Part shown: positions 1-11,081 of the stretch, piece by piece | How positions within the stretch are numbered: position 1 is the first letter of the stretch | Layout: each line of letters opens with the position of its first letter | Assembly (NCBI GenBank): GCA_012934845.2 | Contig: WNNJ02000257.1 | Location: forward strand, 62,001-126,000 | Reading direction: 5' to 3' | Source: Pomphorhynchus laevis | Taxonomy: Eukaryota > Acanthocephala > Palaeacanthocephala > Echinorhynchida > Pomphorhynchidae | Length of the DNA stretch: 64,000 nucleotides | The notes under the pieces: generated by a model | What the model was told of the DNA's origin: nothing | What the model saw: only the letters and a program-made list of their open reading frames with translations | The model's database searches: none | Made by a program: the position numbers and the translations under genes

Positions 1-676
1 CACGATTATACATAATAAATCCCCGCAATTGAAGGTTATAATGAGCGATATAGTCTTAATATATTTGCAATGCTAATAGATTAAGACATATATTATACAT
101 ATATTAGAGGACAGTGACTTATAGTACAGGGATTATGTTGTCACAAAATCAATCATTGGCCGAAAACTAAGATTTGCTTGATTCCCTGTGTATTAATTGT
201 TTTCTGATTGTTTCTGTTATTAAAATAAATTAAAGTCAATCAGAGTGAAGATTATTTATGACACTTTTTATGCTTAAACGTAATGAAAGTGCAATATTTC
301 AACACTGCTCGAATTCAAATCATGAACTATGTTTATCTCGTCACTTCCAAGTTACATTGCAATAGAAAGTATTTAGTCCCACTGTTCAGCAATACCTGCA
401 GTTCATTTACAAATGCTGAGAAATGTTAGCTAGCGTTCATTGCGTGTGTCGACAACTGCTGATCCGGGTTTCTTTTAAATTATAAATACACTCGTATCTT
501 TTATGAAGTCAAAGCTTTTTAGTCATTACTTTAAAACAAGAACTTGTTGATATCTCCACTTTTGCTTGCCTTTGCTTACAGGTGCAAGCAAAGGCAGGAG
601 TAAAGATTTTAACTCAAAATAGAGTTAGTAATTAGTTCGAGTAATAACTAACTGCATAAGTAACTAAATCCAGTAA
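1..676. other. AT-rich flank, no gene seen
   Basis: I see no convincing coding frame, RNA gene or mobile-element terminus here. There is a small direct/inverted pair of the word gcaagcaaaggcag around 560-600. The stretch may hold downstream exons of the - strand reading frame at 677-994, but none could be recognised. Confidence 0.4.
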
Positions 677-994
677 TTAATCGCAGTAAGTAATTCCAGA
701 ATGGTAGATAATTTGATCATTTCTATGAGTTGGAATTTGGGACAGCTTGTGATAACTGTGAGTCAGAGTATTTCCAACAAAACCCGTTTCAATACTGAAA
801 CTTTTAATATTTTCTTTTAATATGGAACGATATATATAACGATGTCTGGAAACAATCCGAGTTAGTTCCGAAGTTGGAAGGAAATAATTAAAGTTTATTT
901 CGGAGGTGATAAACCTCTGAAACAAACTTTTATTATTTCCATTCACCTCCACAATTAACTGCGATTGTTTCCCTTCATCAAAGTATCGTTCCAT
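677..994 (-). CDS. hypothetical 105-residue reading frame, divergent from METTL17
   Basis: An open frame of 105 codons on the - strand starts at an ATG (MERYFDEGKQ...) that has an in-frame stop seven codons upstream, and ends at TAA. The composition is ordinary for a soluble protein (ELTRIVSRHRYIYRS, KSFSIETGF) and is less A/T-driven than chance frames nearby. I do not recognise a family. Its start lies about 300 bp from the METTL17 start on the other strand, so the two could share a bidirectional promoter. It could be a first exon with a donor inside (for instance at a GAG|gtgaat word), a one-exon gene, or a chance frame. Confidence 0.3.
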   Translation of the reverse strand: MERYFDEGKQSQLIVEVNGNNKSLFQRFITSEINFNYFLPTSELTRIVSRHRYIYRSILKENIKSFSIETGFVGNTLTHSYHKLSQIPTHRNDQIIYHSGITYCD

Positions 995-1294
995 GGACTT
1001 AGAGCGAACTTATAGAAACGGTGAGATATTAAAACATTTTTTGCATAAATTTGGTCAGCATAGAATAGGCTATAACTGCGGTAATCGAATTTAAAATGGA
1101 ATTTGATTATTGTATTCAGTAAATATATATATTATTCATATTAAATTGATATATATTAAATTAATATTCGAATATTTGATATCTATATTCTTGGTATATT
1201 ACTAATTTGATATATCTATATTTTAATTACAAAATTAAAGGCAATTAATTACAAAAGATACGAATAAAAGATCATGATTATATATTTATTGTAG

Positions 1295-4200
1295 ATGCTA
1301 CGAAGAAAAATATTGCAGCTGAATAATTTCTTTCAAAGAAATCATAATCAAGCGATTGAACAATCCATAATCACATTAAATAGAGCAAACCTGGATAAAT
1401 TGGAAAATAGTATATTAAAAACGAATTCTTTTAAATATACAACTAAAGATATACCTTTCTGGGTTCAGAACGCAATGATAAATTTATCAGCTGGTAGAAA
1501 ACTTTTTATTCAGTATTTTTGAAATAAAACTACAATTATTTTTCTTATCAAATTATAAAATATACCTAAGTGAATTTTCTGTCAATGTAATAAAAATGCT
1601 TATTTATCAATTAACTCTAACTCCGTAAGATATAATCTTGTAGAACACTACCTTTACTATTTCTAGAAGCACTTAATTTAAGATATTAATTCAAGTTTTA
1701 AAATATTATCAAATTTTTAATTTTGTCGAAATTAATTTGTTTCAAAAATCGTAATACAATTTTAAATTAATAATCGTTCAACTCATGGCAAGTCCAATTT
1801 AGGCGGACTTACAAATACTTTTTTTATAAATACTTTCAAATGCTTTTATTATAAGAGTAAAAGCCTAAATGAATTACGATACTTTTAAATTGAAGATACA
1901 TTTTCATGCCTTTTTGTAAAGTACTTTATAATGTATAACAATTTTTATTCATTTTATTTAATTTAGTATTTATATTTGAGTGCCTACAATTTTTCAGTTC
2001 AAATAAAAATATAATATATTGAGCTTTCAAATTTTAACAGTCGTAGATTGATTGAACTGACAATTTATAAAATAAAAAGTTAAACAAAATATAAATTATA
2101 ATAATTAGATATTATTAATATTATATTATTAAATAATTAAATATTAAATATTATTAAAAGTTATTAATAATATAATGTATTAAATATTGTATTATTAGAT
2201 ATAATTATTTATAATAATAAATAATTAATAATAAATCACAGTAGTTGTTTATATTATAATATATTATAATTATTTTATATAGGTAACTATATTAAATTAT
2301 AATTAAATTAAATTAAATTATAATTTGATTATTAAATTAAATTAGATACTTTATGTTTCCTGCCAAGTTTTCCATTATAATGTTTTCTTGAAAATATTGT
2401 GCTTAGCTGCTGAAATATCATCAAACATTTATTTCTTATGATTATACTCAAAATAACCGGAGGGATCTGTTTTGTACTAAAAGACCTCTTGCGTGTCATG
2501 CATTCATACATTATACAACTCATTTTTTGTAAAACGCATAATAGATCACATGAGATAATCAACATGTTACTGTGTGTATTGCTCGAGTGTTACCCATCAC
2601 TGTTTCATGGATTCACATAGATTGATTTATCGAAACTGTTTTATCGGTTAGATTGGCCAGTCTATATTGATATTATGGTCAGTATATATTATGAGTATAT
2701 AACATTGAAATATATGCTATTACAATATTAATAATATTGTAATTACAATATTAATAAAATTGTAATATTGATGATATTTATAAAATATTGGTATATTAAT
2801 ATAAACAATATATCGTTGCTATAATATGTCGATATGACAACATCGATATGGAGTATTTAACAAAATTTATATTTTGCTAAATTGCTTATATTTCAAATAA
2901 GTGTATTTATTGCTTAATTTATTCGTTAAAGTGGGAATTTTATATTATTTTATATGTTATTGATTTACATATACAACTATTTCATAAATAATTATATAAT
3001 AAATGAAAACATTAATATCATAATTGTCTTTCCCAAACTTCATTAAGACTGAAAATGTATAGAAAAATCTATAGAAAATGAATTGTGTAATAATTTAATC
3101 GAAATAACTTTTTATTTTAATATACTCAATTTATTCTTATTTTGTTATTTTTAGGTGAAATTAAATTATTTTAAATTTCCGAAATTATTTGACAAGTAAC
3201 CAAGCAAATTCATAGTATCAATTGCTTTGTGTTTTAATCTAATTATCGATTATATGGTTAACGTTTATAATATTTAAATTTTTACTAAATATTGGATTAT
3301 GTAACACATCAACTTGCAGCTTAAAATATTATTTTTAAAAATATTAATATTAGATATGCCTTCGAAAACTATCTCTCATGATGCCAGATTACTTGCAAAT
3401 ATAATTGAAAAAGAAGATAAAATTTCAGAACAATATAAAGATCGATTAGAAAACGGACTATCAACAACTAAAGGTTTTCTTATTTCAAATAAAGTGATAA
3501 CTAACTGTCTTGAGTATTTAGAAATTGTTAATTCTAAGTTATTGAGCATCGCACAAGGCCGAGAAAGAAAGGTCGATAAGCAAATCAAATCTAGTCAATT
3601 ACAAGTGTTCGTTTAATCGTGATCTGTAGTTTATACCAGCATTTTCATTTTAGCTACAATGAATATTCCGCTTTATTGTATCTATTAAATATGTCGCTTA
3701 GGAAATATAATCTACTCTGCAAAATATTTCAGGAGGTACTTTAAAAATGACGCAATTTAAGGCAGTAAAACTTTATATTTAACCAATCGTCCTGCTCATT
3801 TTTAATTAAAAATATGTAACTTACAAATGGATGCAATTTAGTAGAATTTAAAATTCTTTATAAAATTGTTAAAGTAAATTGTTACGAATTGAAGTGTAAT
3901 TCGTTTAAAAGAAACTAAAATTAATTAACAGAATAGCAGGTTGGAATTTACCTGGATCACTAGAGACGGTCCGCCAATAACAATTTCCTTCGGTATAGAA
4001 TTAAGTGAACAATTATCGATGCTCATAACTTTTAATTCAGAACAAAGTGCTAGTTCTGCAGGTAAACTGTTAAGGTCGTAATTATCGCTGACGTTAATAT
4101 TTTCCAGATGTTCCAAATGCCCTGTAATTATTGGTATAAATAATGTTCATAAAATATTAATTCAATAATGGGCTATCAACGTTTGAAAGCTTCCAAATAA

Positions 4201-6358
4201 AGATATGATTAAGCTATTTGAATATTCAGAAATATTTGATTCTAAGTTTATGAGGATCGCACAAAGTCGTGAATATTGTAAATACAAAATATACAATTAT
4301 ATATATTAAAGCAATCGTTTACTGATAACTTGCTTACCAATTTATTCGCTTAAAAGACAATATCAACTTTTTTGTTACAAAATTTTATCAAATAATGTAA
4401 AATTTAATTTTGCAAATATTATTAATCTAATGTGGAAAGTACAAAGTTTGTAACACATGAAAATATATTTAAAAATATATTTAATTTAAACTTATGAACA
4501 TATGGACATTATCATCGCTTTCAATGTTCTCATCAGGATTACTGACGTGGTGCATAGGTATACAATAAATTCGATTAAACAATTGATCCGTAAATTGGAT
4601 AAGCTAACAGAGTCTACATATTTTATACTATTTATAAATAAAAATAATGCTAAATAAAATATAAATTACTACGTAAGAATAAATAATTATAATTCTATTT
4701 GTTTTTTATATTTAATTATTAATTAATTTATTTTTCATATTTATTTTGTTCATTTTTTTATTTCACAATATATAATGGTCAGTACCTTAATTACGTTAAC
4801 TTAAGTAACAATATATAATGGAATTCATTTTTTTTTAATTTTTCTTAAAAAATTTATACTTTTATAAATTGATATATGACCGAATTTACAATTATATATG
4901 ACAATAACTGAATTAGTAAATAAAAAATATAAATACATCAAATTATTCAGTCTATTTATTTCATAAATATATAATATATACACGCATGATAAATATGCAT
5001 TATACATTGTGACATGTAAAAATAAACCTTACTGTGGATGATAACCCGTGCTAATTTGATAAGCTAACAGAGTAATTAATATTTAGCTAATTTTTCTAAA
5101 TTTCACATTTATTCTCAATAATTTATTTTATTATAAAACAAATTATATTCTATATTTGTTGCAAAATGAAATTATATTCTATAATTTTTTATAATTTTGA
5201 TCACCTAACTGAGTCTACGTATTTTATATTATTTATAAATTAAAAATAATGCTAAATTAATATAAATAATTATAAATAAGAAATAATCATTATATAAAAT
5301 TTTGTATAATTTAAATCCATAATATAACAGAGTAATTAATATTTAGCTAATTTTTCTAAATATCATATTTATTCTCAATAATTTATTTTATTATAAAACA
5401 AATTATATTCTATAATTTGCTTTATTACAAAAAGTATATCAACTCTACAATTTCAGAAGATACTGGCAAAAAAATCGAAATTATCATTTTAAATAAATTG
5501 TTTTTTGTTTCTTATTAATTTATTAAAAGCAAATAAGCATGGATATATTGCTAATTTATGTATTTAAAGTAGATTTCCTGCAAACACGACGGATTTAAAC
5601 CTCTTCACATACTTGATTACAATGCAGGTGTTGGATCCACCACTTGGTGCTATTTTTTCGAGCAATGATATAAAGTTTATAAACTTTTTCGTAAAGGGCC
5701 GCTAATGAAGTATGGAGAGAAACTATAAAGTCAACAGTTAATTGTGAAGACTCGAAACATCTAAGTCAATTATGCCAACGCGTTCATAAAGGTGTTTAAT
5801 TCGTTGTTGTTGGTTTTACCAAAATGTTTAGCAAATCCAGAAATTCAGAAGTTTCCATCATTTATTTATCGTCGATTGGCAATCCCGAGTGTGTGTATTT
5901 ATTCAAAATTGTGTTTAATTTCGTTTATTATTTTTTCTAGAATCAAACCTTTGACTTGGTTGTATCTGCATACTTTTTGAATTCGCTGCAATCTTCTGGT
6001 CAATTGAAAACGCTTATTCGTGACTTGTCTAATTGCGTTGCAACCGGAGGATATGCCGTAAAGAAATTATTTATAGTATCTAGATTTATGTCATTTAATT
6101 AGGTTTTTATTGCATCTTCTGCATCAAGGCAAATATTTAAGTCCTTGCTTCAGATACGACAACAACTTTTTAAACAGGTTAACCTTTTCGTTAAAACCTT
6201 TTTGTAATTTGAAAATGTTTGTGATAGAATTTTGTAATAATTTCACCGGTAATTGAACCTTTCATTTAAAAGTATTCAATCGATTTGATTTAAAGTGCCC
6301 ACATGATCTAAAATGTCCTGCGATTGAATCGAATGCAATATGTAAGTTTACTGGCAAG
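1295..6358 (+). CDS. METTL17: METTL17/Rsm22-like mitochondrial ribosome assembly factor, nine exons seen
   Basis: METTL17 is a mitochondrial SAM-methyltransferase-fold protein needed for small mitoribosomal subunit assembly. Exons that join in phase: 1295-1493, 3354-3606, 3654-3735, 5573-5646, 5697-5791, 5832-5890, 5941-6057, 6103-6177, a 21-bp microexon 6228-6248, and 6296-6358. The first is the least certain. Landmarks: basic N-terminus MLRRKILQLNNFF suits a mitochondrial presequence; YNEYSALLYLLNMS precedes the fold; the SAM-binding loop reads LDYNAGVGSTTWAANEVW; FDLVVSAYFLNSL is the post-motif strand; NFVIISP|CPHDLKCP matches the Cys-rich C-terminal region (human FVFAPCPHELPCP). Introns are 40-50 bp except intron 1 (1.86 kb) and the intron 3736-5572, which holds the inverted-repeat left arm and an antisense SHOC2 exon. 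The final C-terminal exons were not found downstream of 6358, so the 3' end is unresolved. Confidence 0.85.
1494..3353 (+). other. METTL17 intron 1, AT-rich
   Basis: Bounded by a G|gtagaa donor and an attag acceptor in matching phase. It consists of long runs of A/T with ATTAAT-type low complexity (about 2095-2340 and 2690-2830). A short less biased patch at 2430-2620 is open on both strands but resembles no family. No transposon terminus was recognised. Confidence 0.5.
3952..4121 (-). CDS. SHOC2: SHOC2 penultimate C-terminal exon, isolated and antisense inside a METTL17 intron
   Basis: Read on the - strand, an attacag acceptor is followed by 170 coding bases and a gtaaat donor. The frame gives HLEHLENINVSDN, LPAELALCSELK and EIVIGGPSLVIQ. 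This matches the SHOC2 C-terminus, where human has ELALCSKLSIM and IVAGGPSFIIQ. The exon begins two bases into a codon, which is exactly what SHOC2 exon 12 (ending at 58024 on the + strand with one leftover G) requires; together they make LG-HLEHLE. It is intact and has good splice signals, yet it lies 54 kb away and on the opposite strand from the rest of SHOC2. It is either an inverted duplicate of the SHOC2 3' end or evidence of rearrangement. The last residues (human FLKMQGPYR) were not found to its left. Confidence 0.88.
4195..4290 (+). pseudogene. decayed partial copy of METTL17 exon 2
   Basis: The frame YSEIFDSKFMRIAQSRE parallels YLEIVNSKLLSIAQGRE at about 3520-3565 in METTL17 exon 2, and the DNA similarity continues upstream over about 90 bp (4195-4283 against 3484-3570). 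No splice sites in the right phase are visible, so this looks like a dead segmental duplicate. It lies between the antisense SHOC2 exon and the inverted-repeat left arm. Confidence 0.6.
4353..5325 (+). repeat. left arm of a 973-bp near-identical inverted repeat
   Basis: The reverse complement of this segment is 63028-64000. Paired positions sum to 68353 at both ends, so there is no net insertion or deletion. I saw one mismatch by eye (near 4676 against 63677). The inner boundary at 5325/63028 is sharp. The outer boundary is not visible because the partner runs off the window. Internally there are shorter repeats, such as gctaacagag at about 4608 and 5062 and near-copies of 5062-5150 at about 5328-5420. 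Confidence 0.95.
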
Positions 6359-7255
6359 GTGAAAGTTCCCGTGCTTGACAATTTACATAACCAGGTAGTT
6401 TTATAGTGTCAGTTGTTTTTGGTTAATATTTAATTCTTACCATATCTTGCTGTGGCCAAGATATGTATTAGGGATTTAGTTATTAACGGCTACATAATCT
6501 GATGTAAAAAATGTAGAGACAACCACTACTTGATTCATTTGAATTAGTACTCGAGTTAACTGTTAATATGTAAATGAACGATTATTCTAATAATATAGTC
6601 GATACAGCGACATTATAGTAAAATTAAGTAGATTGAATTAATATAAATAATAAAAAAATATTAATAAATTTATAAATAATATGAATACATAATAATGCAA
6701 TATAAATTACAATTGAATAAGTAAACCGATCAATTAACTTTTATTTAAGTATGCAGTCATATTTTTGTGGTGGTTAAAGATCTCCTTAGATCTAAATACA
6801 TCAAATTAATTTTAAATTTGCTGATAAATAAAATTTGAAAAAATAGGGATGATATTGAAGATGTAATATTAAAGATGCTGAGTTTTAATTCTGTTTACTC
6901 ACTCATTACAACTAAATTTGATAAATCCAATCATAAAGTTTTATGTTTTTGTTATTTATAGAGTCTTGAAAGCAATTTCCGTCGGAATTGTTTCTATCAT
7001 GAGTTTGAATTTGGCTGCATTTATATGACTGCTTGATATGAGATCTGTATTTAGTATCTAATTTTTTGATGTGGTAAAAAAGCTCCAGTAGAAATGATTC
7101 TGTTAAGATGCATGATACATAAGGTCTTTGTGTAATCAATGATCACGTTCCTTCGATTTTATTATTTCCGCTATCAATATCAATGACATCGATAATATTA
7201 TTAGATATTCTGGAAATATTTTATAATTTTGAAAATTATCAAATTTTACAATTCC
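6359..7255. other. intergenic or METTL17 3' region, nothing recognised
   Basis: AT-rich sequence downstream of the last METTL17 exon seen. I searched the + strand for the remaining METTL17 C-terminal region (the conserved late Cys/His and WGD-type motifs) and found none. A 75-codon - strand frame at 6912-7139 has no recognisable features. Confidence 0.4.
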
Positions 7256-8003
7256 AAATTATTTGTATTAGATAAGTGTTTGTATATATAAATAAAATCG
7301 TTAATAAGGCTGGGCCAGTGAAAATGATAAAATAACATTTTTTAAATTGAATTTGTATTTTACACAACATTTATTATGTAGCGAAACATCAGTGATAAAA
7401 TTCAATAATTTAGTAAATTAACATATTCAAGTAGATAAAGGTTTATCTATTATATATTATAATTTTGTTTTACAACGAGCGCATTATATTTTATTAACAA
7501 TATAATATTAATATTATAATTTATTATATTTATAATTTATGTTTTAGTTATATAATAATATAAATATTATAATATATCTTATATTAATATAATATAATAT
7601 TAAATTATGTTTATTAAAACAAAACGTTTACGTAATTTGTACTTTACAAAATGGAAGTTTACATTTTAGAAATGCAAACTGTGAAAATACCACATAATAT
7701 AATGATAATGGTATCACGTGTATAAATTTTTAAATAAATGACATCAAATTTTTTAAATATATATGCCAACAAATATGTCGAGAAATGCGCCAATTTATCA
7801 AGGAAATTTTTATTAATTTTAGCTGCCTGTATTTTAAAATTACGCTTATGACACGATAATTCTGTTTCAAAGCTGATCTCGTGACGCCTAATATGAAAAT
7901 ATTTAAAATTTAAAATTTCTTATTGTTTTTAAATATTTATGTGAAATTAAAGGTGCTCATTGTCCCAAACATTGCATGAAACACAGCTGGACAACCAAAA
8001 TTT
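7256..8003 (+). repeat. dispersed repeat with a CAGCTGGACAATCAAAATT end, inverted copy at 17240-18037
   Basis: This segment and 17240-18037 are inverted copies of each other over about 750-800 bp. Shared words include ggctgggccagtg, gcgaaacatcagtg and ctcattgtcccaaacattgc. The end near 8003 carries cagctggacaaccaaaattt, which recurs as the terminus of the small element at 9841-10010 and of the partial copy at 16058-16185. This suggests a DNA transposon family with that terminal repeat. No coding capacity was seen. Confidence 0.7.
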
Positions 8004-9275
8004 TTATGCCATTTCAGTAAAATAGCTACACATCGGTTTAAAGTATACTTAACAAAAACGAGTATGCATTACAATCAAACAAATATAAAAAGAATATATA
8101 ATTTATAATTATACAATTGAAATTTCAGAGACAATAAAATTAACTATAAATAAATTTAAATTAGACCAAAATAAGATATCGTAAAAACCAAAATAAGACA
8201 ATCACAACAAAACGTATATCAATGTTACGCATTTTATTTTATCAAATGCACTAATTATTAGTGCATTTTTATGCCACCTCAGGAAGCAGCTACACTTAGG
8301 TTATTTCAAGGAAGAGAATAAAAACAAAAATACACTGAACAGAAACAAGTATGCGTTACAATCGAAAATATAAAATAGATAGAAGCCAACAAAAACCTAG
8401 TTTTTAGATGAGGTTGAACCAACTCAATCTTAAGTTGGTTCTAGGCTTGCTTTAAAGTGAACTTTAAGTAAATTAGATTTCTTTTATGTCTGATAACAAT
8501 TTCTATAGTCATTTAACAATTTTTTAACTGTATTGAAATAATCGTTGCAAACTTATGTTTCATTAAACTTGAATTATTGCGGATTATTCTGTTTGAATAA
8601 ATGAGATATTTCGATCCCTTAAATTATTTGAATTAATTGATATCTAACGACGGAAGGACATGTTTACAATGCTATACAGTCGTAATCTGTGTAATTTTTC
8701 TCAGATAGTAATTATTTTTCCGATGTTGATAATAAGAACTTTTTGTGCCTTATCATGAACTGAATAAAATCTTTAAAGTTAAAAAGAATAGGCCACGGAA
8801 GTCATTTCTGCCTGGAAAACGAAATTAAAAATGTCCAGTAGCTCATATCTTGTATGAGATAGTTACGATTTTCCGTTTCATCTTCAAAATAAAAACTTGG
8901 TTTGTCCATTTTAATTTTTATTGTCTCTCAATTCTTTTTAATTGTCCAATTCTTTTTAATTTCCAATTCTTTTTAATTCAATGAAAATCTGTTATTTTGA
9001 TTAACGGATTGTAATAATTTTAAAAATGATTAAGGAAATTTAATTTAAGGAACTTAAATACGATTTAATCCGAAAGCTATAATTCAAAATTTACTGTTAC
9101 ATACTTTAACAACTAAATCACTAAACTTTCATTTTGTTTGTCCATATATATACTATTTTTATATTTTTTGATTGTAATGCATACTCGTTTCTGTTCAGTT
9201 TAATTTTTGTTTTTATTGTCTTCTTTGAACTAATCGGTATCTAGCTGTTTTCCTGAAATGGTATAAAAATGCACA
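7985..9275. repeat. three copies of a ~110-130 bp repeat
   Basis: Copies lie at about 7985-8100 (+), 8255-8385 (+) and 9150-9275 (-). They share a run of atgccatttcag, cagctacac, a gap, then cgagtatgcattacaatc and a poly-purine end with aatataaaa. Between them is AT-rich sequence with no gene. A segment near 8401 carries aggttgaaccaactcaatct, which is repeated at about 17203. Confidence 0.55.
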
Positions 9276-9620
9276 AAGTTTAACAGCTACTGATACAATT
9301 CCTGATCATAAACACAGTTGTGCTTTAACATTTAAATACACCTTTTTCGACTTTGCTAAAATAAAATTTTAAAAACGTTTTGAATAAATTATAAATATTA
9401 TTGTAGCATTTATCATCATACGATTGATTGATTGTTCCCTCTGTCTTTGTGCTGTTTCCACTAAATGTCACAGTTTAAGGCAGTTATTGCAAATAATTGC
9501 ATATGTTAAATTTATTAAAGAAATTTTATAATTAATTAAATTTCAAGTAAATTTTGAATATTTCAAATAATAAATATAATAACATATCGATGAATTTTAA
9601 TTTGAAACTGAAAAATTACA

Positions 9621-9815
9621 GTTCGTTGTTATCAACTTCTTCCTCGTCGATATCGTATTCATTCTTGTCCTCATCAGAGTCCGTATTTACGTCATCGTCC
9701 ACATCCTCTATGACGTGAATACTGATGTCGTCATCGCTGCTCTCATCAACGTCGAGCTTTACATTCCTTTTCTTATTCCCGCTGGCATTTTCGTCGCCGT
9801 TATCGGCTTCAATAT
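9621..9815 (-). CDS. acidic C-terminal exon of an unidentified gene
   Basis: On the - strand, a ttgaag acceptor is followed by about 64 open codons to a TAA. The product is strongly acidic (DVDESSDDD, EDVDDDVNTDSDEDK, DIDEEEVDNNEL) with a short basic patch (GNKKRNVK). Such low-complexity acidic tails end many nuclear, nucleolar and ER-translocon proteins. Codon choice here is far from the surrounding A/T noise, so I regard it as real coding sequence. The small inverted-repeat element at 9841-10010 sits immediately upstream in its intron. It probably belongs with the - strand exon at 10450-10670, though the phase needs an additional small exon between them. A SEC63/Brl-type C-terminus is one possibility and is not established. 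Confidence 0.5.
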
Positions 9816-9840
9816 AATGAAATAATAAATTTAATGAAAA

Positions 9841-10010
9841 ACAGCTGGACAGTCAAAATTTTTATTTTTGCAAAATCGAAAAAAGTTTATTTAAATTTTC
9901 AAACGCAACTGTGTTCATCATCAGCAATTATATCAATTCCAGTTGTGCTCGAAAATTTGAATAAACCTTTTTTAATTTTAATAAAACAAAAATTTTGACT
10001 GTACAGCTGT
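9841..10010. mobile_element. MITE with long inverted repeats
   Basis: A 170-bp element begins acagctggacagtcaaaa and ends with the near-complement ttttgactgtacagctgt. The inverted match continues inward for about 60 bp (tttattcaaattttcgagc types). The non-coding centre contains tgtgttcatcatcagcaatt. Its terminus matches the repeats at 8003 and 17240. Confidence 0.8.
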
Positions 10011-10449
10011 TTTCATACAATTTTGGAACAATGAGCATTTTTGATAAATCATAAATGTCTATTAATGTAGATTAATTCAGTATTTATGTAATCAGTAAAA
10101 TATCCAATAGATCGTGGACTTTTCTTCATTTTCAAATGTTGTTAAAACCTCATAATAGTTGAGAAAGTAAGTTTAAAATGAATTATACAAAAATCTCGAA
10201 AATGTGAATACATATTTTTGATTTTGCTGGAAATAAAATTTATGTGAAATTGTTTAATAATCATAATGATGAATGATTTTAGTCCAATCGCTGGTGTACA
10301 CAACCTGTTTGACAAACGGCTAGAATCCGTAATTGTAAACCTACATATAGATTATGTTTATATGCAACTAGATACATATTTTTAATTGTTTTTACCTTAG
10401 TTTACCTTATATTCTTGTTAATAGAACGCAATTGACGAAGAATTTACCT

Positions 10450-10670
10450 ATTCCTATCTGGTATTGCAAAAGTGCAGCGATGAAACTTCCTACAGAACGA
10501 GTATAGCAATATAATATCGCTGTCTATAATTTTATGCTTTTTAGAATATCCCAGGTTAATATCGTCAACAAAGCATAATACACTTAAATCGCAAAGGGCT
10601 ATAAGTCGAATTTTATGTTTTCCGGACGGCAACCTTTGCAATATCAATTGCACATTGAAACATAATTCGT
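10450..10670 (-). CDS. unidentified exon, - strand
   Basis: An open - strand frame reads VQLILQRLPSGKHKIRLIAL-CDLSVLCFVDDIN and ends at a gtaaat donor (AATAG|gtaaat). Mixed hydrophobic and charged composition and good codon balance support a real exon. LPSGKHKIRLIALCD is loosely like the beta-strand region of Sec63/Brl domains, but I could not confirm this. The acceptor side is unclear because an in-frame stop lies shortly upstream. A possible 35-bp exon lies around 10306-10340 between this and the acidic exon. Confidence 0.4.
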
Positions 10671-10689
10671 AATTTTAGAATTTAGCCTT

Positions 10690-11081
10690 GACGAATCACT
10701 TCCGTTTTATATTTAGGAATCTCCATCAACTTTTACGTAGTAGAAATAGCCAGGACGAATTACCAATCAAGAAGTAAATCCACAAGCGTAAAACTCGAAT
10801 TTTTGCATAAAATATACTTGATTGTATTAACTTATTAATCGTCAATATAAAAATATAAATAAATTATTCTCTCAAAGCCTTAAGTTATTCTTTAATGTCA
10901 AAATCTAATTATTTTATTTAAATTATTAATTATTGAATTATCAAATTATTTATATAATTATATGATTATTATATTCTTATATATTTATATGATTCTTTTA
11001 TTGAATCAGATAATAAAACTATAACTATATTATATTGGAATCCAAAATTACATAAAAACCACTTTCTATTCAAATTACACC
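10690..11081. other. AT-rich spacer
   Basis: No gene or element recognised. A fragment at 10725-10760 on the - strand could extend the neighbouring gene, but it gave no clean frame and splice combination. Confidence 0.3.

Noticed and set aside
2332-2620. Overlapping frames on both strands in METTL17 intron 1
   Set aside because: No homology, and both frames have compositions expected of random AT-rich DNA.
4825-5007. A 60-codon frame, repeated identically at 63346-63528
   Set aside because: It is A/T-rich low-complexity sequence inside the inverted-repeat arms. The identity reflects the duplication, not protein conservation.
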